Notes: a model not told the origin generated them from the letters alone. A stretch of 64,000 nucleotides of DNA from Theristus sp. LFF4_11 (GCA_030248135.1 JASANC010001219.1:1-64000); one strand, 5' to 3'. Counted from the first letter of the stretch, positions 47,301-57,080 are shown. A program made the numbers and translations.

Positions 47301-50300
47301 AAATGCGGGAGACGCATATAAAAGGAGGAATATGGCTTTGTGTAAGCAGTGAGAGACTTGGCTCGACAACTCTTTTCAAGTCTCTGATGTGGTACACACG
47401 GATACAAGTACATAAAAGCTATATTTTTGCGCCGCGTTTGTTTTACTGAAAAGTGTAAAACAGTTTTAAAATTATTTTTTAACTGTCCTTTCCAGTTTAG
47501 TCCGAAATCACATCATGTGCGAAATTCTGTTGTTGTTGTTGTTGTTGTTGTGATTTTTAGGCGATGTTTTTAGCCAGGGCTAACCCAGAGAAGCGTACAG
47601 AACGCCATTGAGTAGGGCGCCCATCGAGTTTTCTCTGTCATTAAGTGCCTATACACCCCTCGGCGGGGTTCAATCCCCCGAGCGCACAGACTGTAGTCTA
47701 ACGCACTACCACCAGGCCACGAGGGTGGCAAATTATGTGCAGAACTTCCGTAAATCAAGAATCTGTAAATTCTGTGCAAAAACAAAAAAATCAGAGACTG
47801 CAAAACATTGTTTCATGTGGTTTTATCGTTACTAACGTACGCATCGCTGTGTACACACCAGCATCAGTGCCAAAAAGGTGTTGTCTTCCGTTGATTTTCA
47901 GCCTTTTTACCAAACTCTAGTGGCAGGATAAACTGTCTGTCCCGTGAGTCTTTGCCTTTGCCACAGAAGGAGACCTTGCGTTCCCTAATGCCTCTGCTAT
48001 ACACTTTGTCCTTGGCAAACTAGTATCAGCGATCTGAAGTCTGATCGTTATGTTAGTGGTTTTAGTGGTCGCTAAATGCCCGAAATACCGCAAATGTTGA
48101 AGTTTTAATTGTCTACAAAGTACATGTGCAACCGAAATAGTGAATAAACGGCGCAAAAATATGGCTCTTATGTACTTGTATCCGTGTGTACCACATCAGA
48201 GACTTGAAAAGAGTTGTCGAGCCAAGTCTCTCACTGCTTACACAAAGCCATATTCCTCCTTTTATATGCGTCTCCCGCATTTTTAGATAATATTCTGACT
48301 TTTAAATAAGTCCCGAAGGTCGAACCAAATTCACATCTCGTTGGTCACACATTCTTCTAAACCCCGGATACCTCAGTTTTCATTTTTTGCTTTTTGGGCC
48401 GATTTCGCCTATGCTATTTCTACGGCCGATTCGCCCGACATCGTCACGATTTAGTATCTAGAATTGCTCACATAAGAAAACTGACCCAAAAGCCGTGATC
48501 GGCGCAATGAATTACCATGGACAACACAGTTTTTTTTGCATTTGGACCGATTTCGCTAATTTTCACTGCGGTTCGCCCGAAATCGTCACAATTCAGTATC
48601 TAGAGTTGCTCACATAAAAAACTAACCCAAAATCCGTGATCAGCGCATTGAATTACCCTGGGTAACACCTTTTTCTTGTTTTTCGTTTCTGGACCGGTTC
48701 CGCCAATTTCCACGGCCGATTCGCCCGAAATAGTCACGATTCAGTATCTGGAGTTGCTCACATAAAAAAACTAACCCAAAATCCGTGATCAGCGCATTGA
48801 ATTACCCTGGGAAACACCCTTTTCTTGTTTTTCGTTTCTGGACCGATTTCGCCAACTTCCACAGCCGATTCGCCCGAAATCGTCACGATTCAGTATCTAC
48901 AGTTGCTCACAAAAAAACTAACCCAAAATCCGGGATCAGTGCATTGAATTGCCCTAGAAAACACTTTTTTCTTGTTTTTTTGTTTCTGGACCGATTTCGC
49001 CAACTTCCACGGCCGATTCGCCCGAAATCGTCACGATTCAGCGTCTAGAGTTGGTCACGTGGTCACGTCAAAAAACTAACCCAAAATTCGTGATCAGCGC
49101 ATTGAATTACCCTGGAAAACACCCTTTTCTTGTTTTTCGTTCCTGGACCGCTTCGCCAATTTCCACGGCCGATTCGCCCGAAATCGTCACGATTCAGCAT
49201 CTAGAGTTGCTCACGTAAGAAAACTAACCCAAAATTTGTGATCAGAGCATTAAATTACCCTGGAAAACACCCTTTTCTTGTTTTTCGTTCCTGGACCGAT
49301 TTCGCCAACTTCCACGGCCGATTCGCCCGAAATCGTCACGATTCAACATCTAGAGTTGCTCACATAATAAAACTAACCCAAAATCCGTAATCAGCGCATT
49401 GAATTACCCTGGGAAACACCCTTTTCTTGTTTTTCGTTTCTGGACCGATTTCGCCAACTTCCACGGCCGATTCGCCCGAAATCGTCACGATTCAGTATCT
49501 AGAGTTGCTCACATAAAAAACTAACCCAAAATCCGGGATCAGCGCATTGAATTACCCTAGAAAACACTCTTTCCTTGTTTTTTGTTCCTGGACCGATTTC
49601 GCCAACTTCCACGGCCGATTCGCCCGAAATCGTCACGATTCAGCATCTAGAGTTGCTCACGTAAGAAAACTAACCCAAAATTCGTGATCAGCGCATTGAA
49701 TTACCCTGGAAAACACCCTTTTCTTGTTTTTCGTTCCTGGACCGATTTCGCCAATTTCCACGGCCGATTCGCCCGAAATCGTCACGATTCAGCATCTAGA
49801 GTTGCTCACATAAGAAAACTAACCCAAAATTCGTGATCAGCGGATTGAATTACCCTGGAAAACACCTTTTTCTTGTTTTTCGTTCCTGGACCGATTTCGC
49901 CAACTTCCACGGCCGATTCGCCCGAAATCGTCACGATTCAGCATCTAGAGTTGCTCACGTAAAAAAACTAACTCAAAATTCGTGATCAGCGCATTGAATT
50001 ACCCTGGAAAACACCCTTTTCTTGTTTTTCGTTCTTGGACCGATTTCGCCGATTTCCACGGCCGATTCGCCCGAAATCGTCACGATTCAGCATCTAGAGT
50101 TGCTCACGTAAGAAAACTAACCCAAAATCCGTGATCAGCGTATTGAATTCCTACGGACTAAACATTTCTCCTATTTTTCGTAGCTCAGACAAAATTTGTA
50201 AGAGTGAAAAACTGACACCCAGTCAAAATGCTACCAACTTTAAAAAATGCACAATTTTGACACAAAAAATGCCCGGGCAAAAAAATTAAACTAAATTTTC

Positions 50301-52222
50301 AAAAAATACGGATGAAATTACCCTAGGAAAAATTTTTGTTCGACTGTGAAAGTGTCCCAGCTAAAAATTGAAAGGGCGAACACTTAAAACCAGGTGAAAA
50401 CCCTCCGAACTTTTAAAAATGCCCAATTTTTACCCAAAAACAGGGTCTGGGTAAAAAATGGATCAACTTCTCAAAATCTCCGGATGATTTTACCCCAGGA
50501 AACATTTTTGTTCTATTGTGAGACGACTTCAGTTAAGAAATGCAGGTGCGAACACTTGAAACCAGGTGAAAACCCTCCGAACTTTTAAAAATGCCCAATT
50601 TTTACCCAAAAACAGGGTCTGGGTAAAAAATGGACCAATTTCTCAAAATCTCCGGATGATTTTACCCCAGGAAACATTTTTGTTCTATTGTGAGACGACT
50701 TCAGTTAAGAAATGTAGGTGCGAACACATATGATTACACTACTGAAAAAAAAATACAAAGGGAAATAAGTAACACTGTTTTCAGAATAGGTTTTTCGTGT
50801 CTACAGCGTATGAAAAGTTGTTCGATGAAAATTTTTTCGCGGCTCCAAGCACAACTTTGGGTGTTCGTTTCGTGTGCACAGAACCAAGTTTGTGGCTTAT
50901 ACTATGCTCGCTGGAGGCAGCGAGCAAATTTGAAAAAAGCGCGCGAGGGAATATTCAGCCATATAATGCGTGATGCGCTCTCCGCTCGCTGCGCTCGCTC
51001 GCGCATCCGCATGATATCACATGCAAGCAACTAGCTGATTGGTTGGTGGTCACAGTTGGTGCTGTTTTAACTCCGCCTCCAAACTTCAGTGGCAAAAAAT
51101 CAACCGAAGATACGTATTATTTAATGGAATAATTGATTTATTTCACCTATCAATCAATTAATCTTGCGATTAATTTTCATTTTTTTCCTCCAGAGATCGC
51201 GAAACGGGCACTGTCGACCCGCTGAGCAGACTGATGAAAGACGCGCCACGGGGGTCGCGACGGAATGCGCTGTTGAAGTGGTGCCAGTCGAGGCTCTGTG
51301 GCTACAAGGTGCTCTGGTGGTGGTCGCAACACTGGCACACTCTGTTGTTACACACACACAGTGATGTTGCGTTGTGCAGCACACAGCACAAACACACTGG
51401 CACCACGGCATAGTGTGTTTGTGTGTCGTATGCACTCGGTTGATGCTTGCCTGACTCTGAATCCGAGTTCAAGTTGCACTCGCAACCTGAATCCGACTAT
51501 CCATGTGCCTGTGTGTGTTTGAGACTGCGCAACATTATAGTGTGTTATAACATGGTTATAACAACGTGGCACACACAGTTGTCAGACGACATTTTATCAA
51601 CCGTATTTGCGGACATTTCGCCCTGAATAATATCGTCAAGGCTGATAAATCGCATTTTCAGGATGTTGAGATCACGAACTTCAGCTCCAGCTGGAATGAC
51701 GGTCTGGCGTTTTGTGCGCTGCTGCACAGCTACGTGCCGCGGGAAGTGCCGTTCGGTGACCTGCGAGCGGACACGAAAGTCGGTGACGCGCGGTTTTGTT
51801 CTCTCAAATAGATTTTCTCTTAATTTTCTATCTGCTTTTTTGTCTTTCTGATAAATCTTTGTCAATTCTCATTTAGTTTTCTTTCGCTTTGATTGGTTGC
51901 GTGCGCTGGCGCTGGTGACCAGCCAACCCAGCGCCTTTCTTTTGACAGCATCGTTCGGTTATTCTTGTGGCGTTTTTTGGTTTTTTTTGTTGGTGGTTAC
52001 AATCAACCTGAACGAACAAATGCAATAAACGATCAATTCAGATGTTCAACAGCAAAAAGTAGTCAAGCTGAAACATTTTTTGTTTCAGCGGCGAAATTTC
52101 ACCATCGCCTACGAGGTAACGAAACGACATCAGGTTGGTTGGTGAATTGATTTTTTCCAATCCTTAATATCATCTTTGACAGAACATTTTGCAAAAAACA
52201 TCACAGGTTTAGAGAAACGCGC

Positions 52223-52265
<43 letters not shown>

Positions 52266-53238
52266 GGGATGTTTAGGCAATGTTTTTAGCCAGGGCTAAC
52301 CCAGAGAAGCGTACAGAACACCATTAGTAATGCGCCCATCAAGTTTTCTGTCATTAAGTGCCTACAGTGGCGGCCAAAAGCGTTGGAACGCTGTGCGTGT
52401 GTGTGCTGTGTGCTGTGTATTGCGCGTGTGTTGCATCAGCCGTACAAACGCTATAAAAGAATCCCATGCTATTTTTTTGTTTTTTAGACCACTGAGTGTA
52501 TTTAGTACACTATTCGCAGGTTTTTTTTCACTGAAGCACACATTTATTTGACAAATACCGAACATTACAACACGCCTCCATTGCATATCTGGTAGTAAAA
52601 CTGATTCAAAATCATTGGCAAGACAACTATTCTATGAAGTATTAGCGTTTGCTTGTGTTTGAATTATCTAACAGACGTGTATTGCGTTCATGTTTCGGGT
52701 TCCAGTCGGGTTGTATTGTTTATTCCGCTATATTTTCTTGCCAAATAATTTTGAAACAGTTTTACTGCCAAATGGAGGTGTGTTGTAATGTTCGGTATTT
52801 GTCCAATAAACGTATGCTTCAGCAAAAAAAACCTGCAGATAGTTATTATTAGTGTATTAGATACACTCAGTAATCACAAAAACAAAAAAATAGCATGGGA
52901 TTCTTATAATAGCGTTTGTGAGCCTGATGATACACACGCGCAACACACGCGCAGAAACGCGCGCAGCGTTCCAACACTTTTGGCCGCCACTGTATACACC
53001 CCTCGGCGGGGCTCGATCCCCCGAGCGCACAGACTGCAGTCTAACGCACTACCACCAGGCCACGAGGGGACGCCACGCGCTGTACTTCTCCTGTAACTCT
53101 TGTGTTCACTCACTCCCTGAATTTCAGGTTGGCGAACTATTGAACGTTGACGAAATGGTCGCGTTGGAGCGGCCAGATTGGCGCTGCGTCATGTCGCACG
53201 TTACGTCCATCTACAAGACGTTCGAATTGCAGCAGTGA
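35301..53238 (+). CDS. Cytospin-like protein (SPECC1/SPECC1L family)
   Basis: Exons read by eye: 35301-35378, 36153-36257, 37419-37554, 38148-38260, 39037-39192, 39277-39438, 40130-40312, 40836-40973, 42018-42236, 42631-42756, 43190-43300, 43490-43594, 43953-44070, 44178-44260, 44602-44750, 45194-45251, 45399-45675, 46913-about 47090, 51194-51308, 51662-51778, 52089-52115, 53128-53238. Phases agree throughout except the 3' end of the 46913 exon, which is unresolved. Cytospins bind actin and microtubules and act in cell adhesion and cytokinesis. Family-specific segments are [49 protein letters not shown] and a C-terminal CH domain: [59 protein letters not shown]. Long coiled coils lie between; the N-terminal and 45399-47090 parts are Ser/Gln/Pro-rich. 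The start at 35301 is tentative. Length about 950 residues, somewhat shorter than human SPECC1L. Confidence 0.9.
35941..36104 (+). mobile_element. tRNA-derived SINE, family A, copy 1 (diverged)
   Basis: GGGGATCGAGCCCTGC occupies the B-box position; body GACAGGCAAACTCGATGGGC, end TTGCCCTAGCTAAAAACGCC. It is the most diverged of the four family-A copies and lies just upstream of the 36153 exon. Confidence 0.7.
36337..36500 (+). repeat. Dispersed repeat, second copy of the 27443 type
   Basis: Shares TTTTGAATTCCCGCGTCACR, CTATCGATGCGCGCAGTGAG and an upstream AAACTGGTTTCA block with 27443-27577. Both copies sit in introns of plus-strand genes. Confidence 0.7.
36576..36747. repeat. MITE with CAGTCGAACTCTAAATT ends, copy 2
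   Basis: Left end CAGTCGAACTCTAAATTATA, right end TGTTTTAGAGTTCGGCTG. Subterminal inverted AATCAGCTGATTGG and ACCAATCAGCTGATT; CACGTGATGCAC near the centre. The left side is flanked by TA. Confidence 0.8.
36789..36985. mobile_element. Truncated fragment of the CAGTACCG GC-rich MITE
   Basis: Contains AAATCTTTGAAATTACAATG, CACCCGACGGTCTC-like text (inverted), GGGCACCCCCCC and ATGAAATTTTGTCTGGCGGA, all found in 11582-12160, but without either terminus. Confidence 0.7.
37003..37398 (+). mobile_element. Non-LTR retrotransposon reverse transcriptase, C-terminal fragment
   Basis: An open frame encodes the C-terminal thumb/connector region of a jockey/CR1-type reverse transcriptase: [47 protein letters not shown] and [13 protein letters not shown] follow the usual order. 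The catalytic YADD part is absent. The frame ends at 37398, about 20 bases before a cytospin exon acceptor. Uninterrupted frame suggests a fairly recent 5'-truncated or rearranged copy. Confidence 0.85.
38528..38864. repeat. MITE with CAGTCCATCTG ends
   Basis: Left end CAGTCCATCTGAATAATATA and right end TATTATCCAGATGGACTG are inverted repeats. The core, CTAGCTGATTGGTTGGTTGC ... GCAGGCAAACTCCGCC, is shared with the CAGTCGAAC MITE family, so this is a chimeric or related family. Confidence 0.75.
39903..40084. repeat. MITE with CAGTMGAACTCTAAATT ends, copy 3
   Basis: Left end CAGTAGAACTCTAAATTATT; right end ATAATTTAGAGTTCGACTG; flanked by TA (39901-39902, 40085-40086). Core GTGCAGGACAAACTCCG. 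It ends 45 bases before the 40130 exon. Confidence 0.87.
40721..40765. repeat. Half hairpin MITE, copy 7
   Basis: Only the right arm remains: CACAGCTGCGCGTCACTGAA and TGCTTCATGAATGCCCCTTA. Confidence 0.7.
41241..41404 (+). mobile_element. tRNA-derived SINE, family A, copy 2
   Basis: Head CCCGTGGCCTGGTGGT (A-box region), GGGGGATCGAGCCCCGCC (B-box region), TATAGGCACTTAAAAACAG, CTCGATGGGCGCCCTACTC and TTAGCCCTGGCGAAAAACAT. It lies in a cytospin intron, directly before a palindromic MITE. Confidence 0.88.
41399..41787. repeat. Palindromic MITE with internal tandem duplications
   Basis: Outer arms AAAGGCGGAAACACCATTTA and TAATTGCTAAACGCGCCTTA are partly inverted. A 60-bp unit is duplicated at 41404-41523, and a unit of about 125 bp starting CGCAAACTAATCGTGTCCGT is duplicated at 41523-41780. 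The palindromic GTGTCGTGTCCGTGCGTACG-type text dominates. Confidence 0.7.
42376..42591. repeat. MITE with AAGGCCCGTTCATACTGACG ends
   Basis: Inverted ends AAGGCCCGTTCATACTGACG and CGTCAGTATGAACGGGCCTT. The interior has an internal duplication (ATGCAATAAATAACAC / ATGCAATAACACGGGACC). Flanking text TTATT..TTAAT. Second copy at 9544-9678. Confidence 0.82.
42803..43023 (-). mobile_element. tRNA-derived SINE, family B, copy 3
   Basis: Reverse-strand copy: GTCGCGTCTGTAGCGCAGGT head, GGTTCGAACCCC-like... B box read as GTTCGAAC at 42961-42968 on the plus strand, GCTCGGGGGGCAGTATTGCC and tail CCGGAGTTTGGTACC. It lies in a cytospin intron. Confidence 0.85.
43073..43165. repeat. Hairpin MITE, copy 8
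   Basis: Arms TTAAGGGGCATTCCTGCGGC and ACTGCTTCATGAATGCCGC. It ends 24 bases before the cytospin exon at 43190. Confidence 0.83.
43655..43702. repeat. Half copy of the GAGTTCGACTG MITE
   Basis: Right half only: ATCAACCAATCAGCTGGTTG and AGAATTTAGAGTTCGACTG. Confidence 0.6.
45899..46683. mobile_element. hAT-like MITE with AGGGTTGG ends
   Basis: Left end AAGGGTTGGCACAGG, right end TTTTTTACCAACCCTA, perfect 8-bp duplication TGGACAAT (45891-45898, 46684-46691). Subterminal AAACCGGTTT and AAAACGGTTTT repeats occur on both sides. 785 bp, in a cytospin intron. Confidence 0.92.
46716..46838. repeat. CA-rich hairpin repeat
   Basis: ATGTTGCACAGTCACAAACA with ACACACAGGCACAG on the left and GTGCCTGTGTGTTTGCG on the right. 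Related palindromic pieces lie near 5790, 17110, 23570, 29715-29800, 31550-31600, 32110, 51350-51535 and 59610-59700. Confidence 0.6.
47091..47275. other. GC-only low-complexity segment at the end of a cytospin exon
   Basis: The exon starting at 46913 runs without a convincing donor into AGAGGCGGGGGAGG, an A/T patch and then about 120 bases of almost pure G/C. It could be a GC-rich insertion or a poorly assembled tract. The exon needs to end in phase 2 to meet 51194. Confidence 0.6.
47292..48291. mobile_element. 1-kb element with ~140-bp terminal inverted repeats, copy 1
   Basis: The left arm starts ATTATCTAAAAATGCGGGAG and the right arm ends CTCCCGCATTTTTAGATAAT; the arms stay complementary for about 140 bp through GCATATAAAAGGAGGAATAT and ACTTGGCTCGACAAC. 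A family-A SINE is inserted inside (47561-47727). It directly adjoins the satellite array at 48330-50150. No transposase. Confidence 0.88.
47561..47727 (-). mobile_element. tRNA-derived SINE, family A, copy 3
   Basis: Reverse strand: CCTCGTGGCCTGGTGGTAGT head, GGGGGATTGAACCCCGCC, TTAATGACAGAGAAAACTCG, end TTAGCCCTGGCTAAAAACAT. A (TTG)n run at 47529-47550 on the plus strand is its (CAA)n tail. Nested in the 47292-48291 element. Confidence 0.88.
48330..50150 (+). repeat. Satellite array, ~148-bp unit, about 12 units
   Basis: Tandem units contain CCACGGCCGATTCGCCCGAA, TCGTCACGATTCAGYATCTA, GAGTTGCTCAC, AACTAACCCAAAATCCGTGA and GCGCATTGAATTACCCTGG. The anchor GATTCGCCCG recurs about every 148 bases from 48426 to 50063. 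Units are mostly over 90% alike by eye. No unique spacers, so it is not CRISPR-like. Confidence 0.95.
50151..51014 (+). repeat. Tail of the satellite composite, copy at right end of array 1
   Basis: Nearly identical to 92-790. It contains a roughly 170-base duplicated block (AAACCAGGTGAAAACCCTCC at 50387 and 50560) and ends in the GC-rich stem-loop GATGCGC / GCGCATC followed by CGCATGAT. Confidence 0.85.
51024..51085. repeat. Half copy of the CTGATTGGTTGG MITE core
   Basis: CAACTAGCTGATTGGTTGGT and TTAACTCCGCCTCCAAAC; no right arm. Confidence 0.5.
52275..53070 (-). mobile_element. tRNA-derived SINE, family A, copy 4, split by a TA-MITE
   Basis: Reverse-strand SINE in two parts (52275-52364 and 52993-53070) interrupted by 52365-52992. 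Joining them gives the same order as 47561-47727. A long (TTG)n run at 52223-52266 is its (CAA)n tail. It lies in the cytospin intron between the microexon and the last exon. Confidence 0.9.
52365..52992. mobile_element. Tc1/mariner-like MITE nested in SINE
   Basis: Ends CAGTGGCGGCCAAAAGCGTT and AACACTTTTGGCCGCCACTG, flanked by duplicated TA. The arms remain complementary for roughly 230 bp. The uninterrupted SINE at 47642-47654 reads GTGCCTATACACC, the exact pre-insertion site. 628 bp, no transposase. Confidence 0.92.
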
Positions 53239-54075
53239 ATTTTGCTTTTTTTCAATTTTCCTTCGCTGAGTTTTCGGTGTTCTTTGCATTTACCAGTTTT
53301 TTTGTGATCAATCCAAAAATAACCATAAATCCATAAATCAATCCAAAAATCCAATACAATGTTGTGTGAAATGTTGGTACCTTCGGGTTTCCGGAATCGG
53401 TGTGGGCGTGCTTCAGATATAATACGAAACAATCACCGCAAAAAAGTTTGTCTGAACGCTCAGGTTTTCCGATATGTCTTCATGTAATAGGCGTTGCGTG
53501 GGAGACCTAAGGGTTAGGTTAGGATTGGGTTTGGGCCATGCTTCTTGCTTTTGCATTTTGCGGTCATTTTTGCCTTTGTGGTAATTTTCCACGCAATCTG
53601 TTCTGGACGGCAGTTTGCTATAGCGCAGTAGTTGCAAGTTGCACACAGGCACAAACAATCACATCGCTTCACTGGTTTTCAGACCAGATTTTTCCGCTAA
53701 TCCAGTTCTGTTCAGTTCAGCGTTTTATTGAGTACTTCTGGTGTCGGGTTACAGAAAAAACGTAACAAAATTGCACAATGTACTGGAACGCAGCTTCGTT
53801 ATTTGTGGCTTGCTAAATTTGTTGACCGATGATAGGCATTGGTGCCCGTGATGTGGCTTTTTATTCTCGTAAATGCAGTATTTTGTGCTTTTTTTGTTTG
53901 TTTGTTGTTCTTGCAAGATGTCGTTGAAGGAAAATTGTTTTTAGTTGTTGTTTTTTCATTCCTGATTGTGTTGGAGTTGAGAACAAAACGATTCTTTGGT
54001 GATATGTTCCACGAAAAATACTATTGGTTGTTTTCTACTTTGCTTTTTCTCGAACAAGTTTTCTGTTGTATCATG
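53239..54075. other. Cytospin 3' flank
   Basis: Contains a lone SINE tail fragment (GTTGGTACCTTCGGGTTTCC, 53374-53393) continuing as GGAATCGGTGTGGGCG, and a CA-rich hairpin piece near 53640. No exon recognised. Confidence 0.5.
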
Positions 54076-54650
54076 CCCATTCGCGAGCGAAGCGGAGCGG
54101 AGCGGACAGCGGATGCAGGCATAATATGGCCCGTGCATCGTTCGCGCTAAAATTCGAAACTTACTGTGCCTCGAATTGTGAACATAAAAGGAGCTGAGAA
54201 TTTTTTCTCCTGCACACAGGTAGATAATCCATAGGTACGCTGTGTGCACCAGAAATTTTTTCGTGGTGATCTTCTACACACGCTGTGTGCGCAAAACATG
54301 GATTCTGAATAGGCTGTTAATTATTCTTCTAACCCCCTTTTTTTCGACTATGTCATAAAATGTGTGCGCAGTTTCAGTGATATAAAGAAAATTCTGACTG
54401 TTTTGATAAAAACATTTTCTAGGGTAAAAATCTTTGGAATTTTCAAATTTCGCATTTATTTTTTGATCCGACGCTTCCCAAGGCTCAAAATCTAGCTATT
54501 TTGTACAAAATTACGAAAAATGCGTATTTTGAAGTGTATTTGCGATTTCTGCGCATGAAACAAACCGTTATTTAACAAATAAAAAAGTTTCCGGGGTAAC
54601 CAACAGTGGAGAGTTTGAATTTGACCTTTATTTTTTGAAAAAAATACAGG
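54076..54650 (-). repeat. Tail of the satellite composite, inverted copy 2 (diverged)
   Basis: On the reverse strand the end CATATTATGCCTGCATCCGC and GCTCCGCTTCGCTCGCGAAT corresponds to the GC-rich end at 50930-51014, with clear divergence. The part next to array 2 differs from tail 1. Confidence 0.6.
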
Positions 54651-54654
54651 AATA

Positions 54655-55790
54655 ACAGCTAAATGACTATAATCGTGACGATTTCGGGCGAATCGGCCGT
54701 GGAAATTGGCGAAATCGGTCCAGAAACGAAAAACAAGATAATGGTGTTTTCCAGGGTAATTCAATGCGCTGATCACGAATTTGGAGTTAGTTTTCTTACA
54801 TGAGCAACTCTAGATGCCGAATCGTGACGATTTCGGGCGAATCGGCCGTGGAAATTGGCGAAATCAGTCCAGAAACGAAAAACAAGAAAAGAGTGTTTTC
54901 CAAGGTAATTCAATGCGCTGATCACGAATTTTGGGTTAGTTTTCTTACGTAAGCAACTGTAGATACTGAATCGTGACGATTTCGGGCGAATCGGCCGTGG
55001 AAATTGCCGAAATCGGTCAAGAAACGAAAAACAAGATAAGGGTGTTTTCCAGGGTAATTCAATGCGCTGATCACGAATTTGCGGTTAGTTTTCTTACGTA
55101 AGCAACTGTAGATACTGAATCGTGACGATTTCGGGCGAATCGGCCGTGGAAATTGGCGAAATCGGTCCAGAAACGAAAAACAAGATAATGGTGTTTTCCA
55201 GGGTAATTCAATGCGCTGATCACGGATTTTGGGTTAGTTTTCTTATACGAACAACTCTAGATACCGAATCGTGACGATTTCGAGCGAATCGGCCGTGGAA
55301 TTTAGCGAAATCGGTCCAGAAATGAAAAACAAGAAAACGGTGTTTTCCATGATAAGTCATTGCGCCGATCACGGATTCTGGGTTAGTTTTTATGTGAGCA
55401 ACTCTAGATACTGAATCGTGACGATTTCTGGCGAATCGGCCGTGGAAATTGGCGAAATCAGTCCAGAAATGAAAAACGAGGAAACGGTTTTTCCAAGGTA
55501 ATTCAATGCGCTGATCACGGATTTTGGGTTAGTTTTCTTGTGTGAGCAACTCTAGATACTGAATCGTGACGATTTCGGGCGAATCGGCCGTGGAATTTAG
55601 CGAAACCGGTCCAGAAATGAAAAACAAGAAAACGGTGTTTTCCATGGTAATTCATTGCGCCAATCACGGCTTTTGGGTCAGTTTTCTTTTGTAAGCAATT
55701 CTAGTTACTGAATCGTGACCATTTTTGGGCGAATCGGCCATAAAAATAGCATAGGCGAAATCAGCCTAAAAACGAAAAATGAAAAACCTG
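54655..55790 (-). repeat. Satellite array 2, inverted, about 8 units
   Basis: Same unit as 48330-50150 on the opposite strand: TCGTGACGATTTCGGGCGAA and TCGGCCGTGGAAATTGGCG recur about every 148 bases. Confidence 0.93.
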
Positions 55791-55842
55791 AGTCGAATTG
55801 TGATTTTGGTCCGACCTTCGGGGCTTATGTAAAAGTCAGAAT

Positions 55843-56887
55843 ATTATCTAAAAATGCGGGAGACGCATATAAAAGGAGGAATATGGCCTTGTGTAAGCAG
55901 TGAAAGACTTGGCTCGACAACGCTTTTCAAGTCTCTGATGTGGTACACACGGATACAAGTACATAAGAGTCATATTTTTGCGCCGCGTTTGTTTGTTTGT
56001 TTTTTTTGAAGCACGCCCCCCACCGATTCCGGAAACCCGAAGGTACCAAACTCCGGTGGGTTTGGGGAATGGACGGCTCACCATCCCGTGAAACCAATAC
56101 CCTCGCCACGTGAGGGGGACAGCCTCTAAGCCCCGCTCTGTCCTGGGGGCACCAGTGATCTTAGCCCGATTTCGGTTTCGGTGGCCTGCGGTCGCTATAT
56201 CTCCGGAGGGCAGCGAATCCGAAACTTTCGTTTTCGTTTTCGTTTTGCTGAAAAGCGTTAAACTTTGAAGTTATTTTTTAATTGTCCTCTTCGATTTAAT
56301 CTAAAATCACGCCATGTGCGAAATTCTGTAAATTCTGTGCAAAAACAGAAAAATCAGAGATTGCAAAACATTGTTGCATGTAGCTTTTTCGTTGTTGTTA
56401 ACGTACGCACCGCTGTGTACACACCAGCACCAGTGATAAAAAGGAGTTGTCTTCCATTGATTTTCACCTTTTTTACCGGTGTCAACTTCAAACTTGTTAC
56501 TAGTGGGGCAGGATAAACCGTCTGTCCCGTGAGTCATTGCCTTTGCCACAGAAGACCTTGCGTTCCGCAATGCTTCTGCGATACAATTTGTCCTGGACAA
56601 ACCAGTGTCAGCGAGCTAAAGTCTCATTGTTATTTTAGTAGTTTTAGTGGTCGCTAAATGCCCAAAATCCGCAAATGTGAAAGTTTCATTTGTCTACAAT
56701 ACAAAGTACGAGGGTTGCCATGTGCAACCGAAATCATAAATAAACGGCGCAAAAATATGGCTCTTATGTACTTGTATCCGTGTGTACCACATCAGAGACT
56801 TGAAAAGCGTTGTCGAGCCAAGTCTTTCACAGCTTACACAAGGCCATATTCCTCCTTTTATATGCGTCTCCCGCATTTTTAGATAAT
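55843..56887. mobile_element. 1-kb element with ~140-bp terminal inverted repeats, copy 2
   Basis: Same arms as 47292-48291: ATTATCTAAAAATGCGGGAG ... CTCCCGCATTTTTAGATAAT. A family-C SINE is inserted inside, at a different place from the family-A SINE of copy 1. The flank facing the satellite (AAAAGTCAGAAT) is the inverse of that of copy 1. Confidence 0.88.
55990..56225 (-). mobile_element. SINE, family C, copy 2
   Basis: Reverse strand: GGGCTAAGATCACTGGTGCC, GCTGTCCCCCTCACGTGGCG, AGGGTATTGGTTTCACGGGA, tail CACCGGAGTTTGGTACC and TTCGGGTTTCCGGAATCGG. The 5' head shows no clear tRNA A/B boxes. Nested in 55843-56887. Confidence 0.78.
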
Positions 56888-57080
56888 TATAATATGGTTA
56901 TTTATTGTTAAAAGTGGCACTTTGAATGCGATGTTGAACAAAAAGGTTTTTTGGTTGCTGGCTCTTTGTTTTGGCACATTCACTTATGCATTTCACTTTT
57001 TTGTGGTTTTCGGTTGTCTACTTTCGGTGATGTTGCTGTACTATTCGCTTTATGACTAAGATTTTCACGTTATTGTTTTT

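Noticed and set aside
47006..47369. Pro/Arg-rich ORFs around 47.1-47.3 kb
   Set aside because: Low-complexity GC tract; no splice or family support.
48330..50150. CRISPR-like array
   Set aside because: The whole ~148-bp unit is repeated without unique spacers; it is a satellite in a eukaryotic genome.
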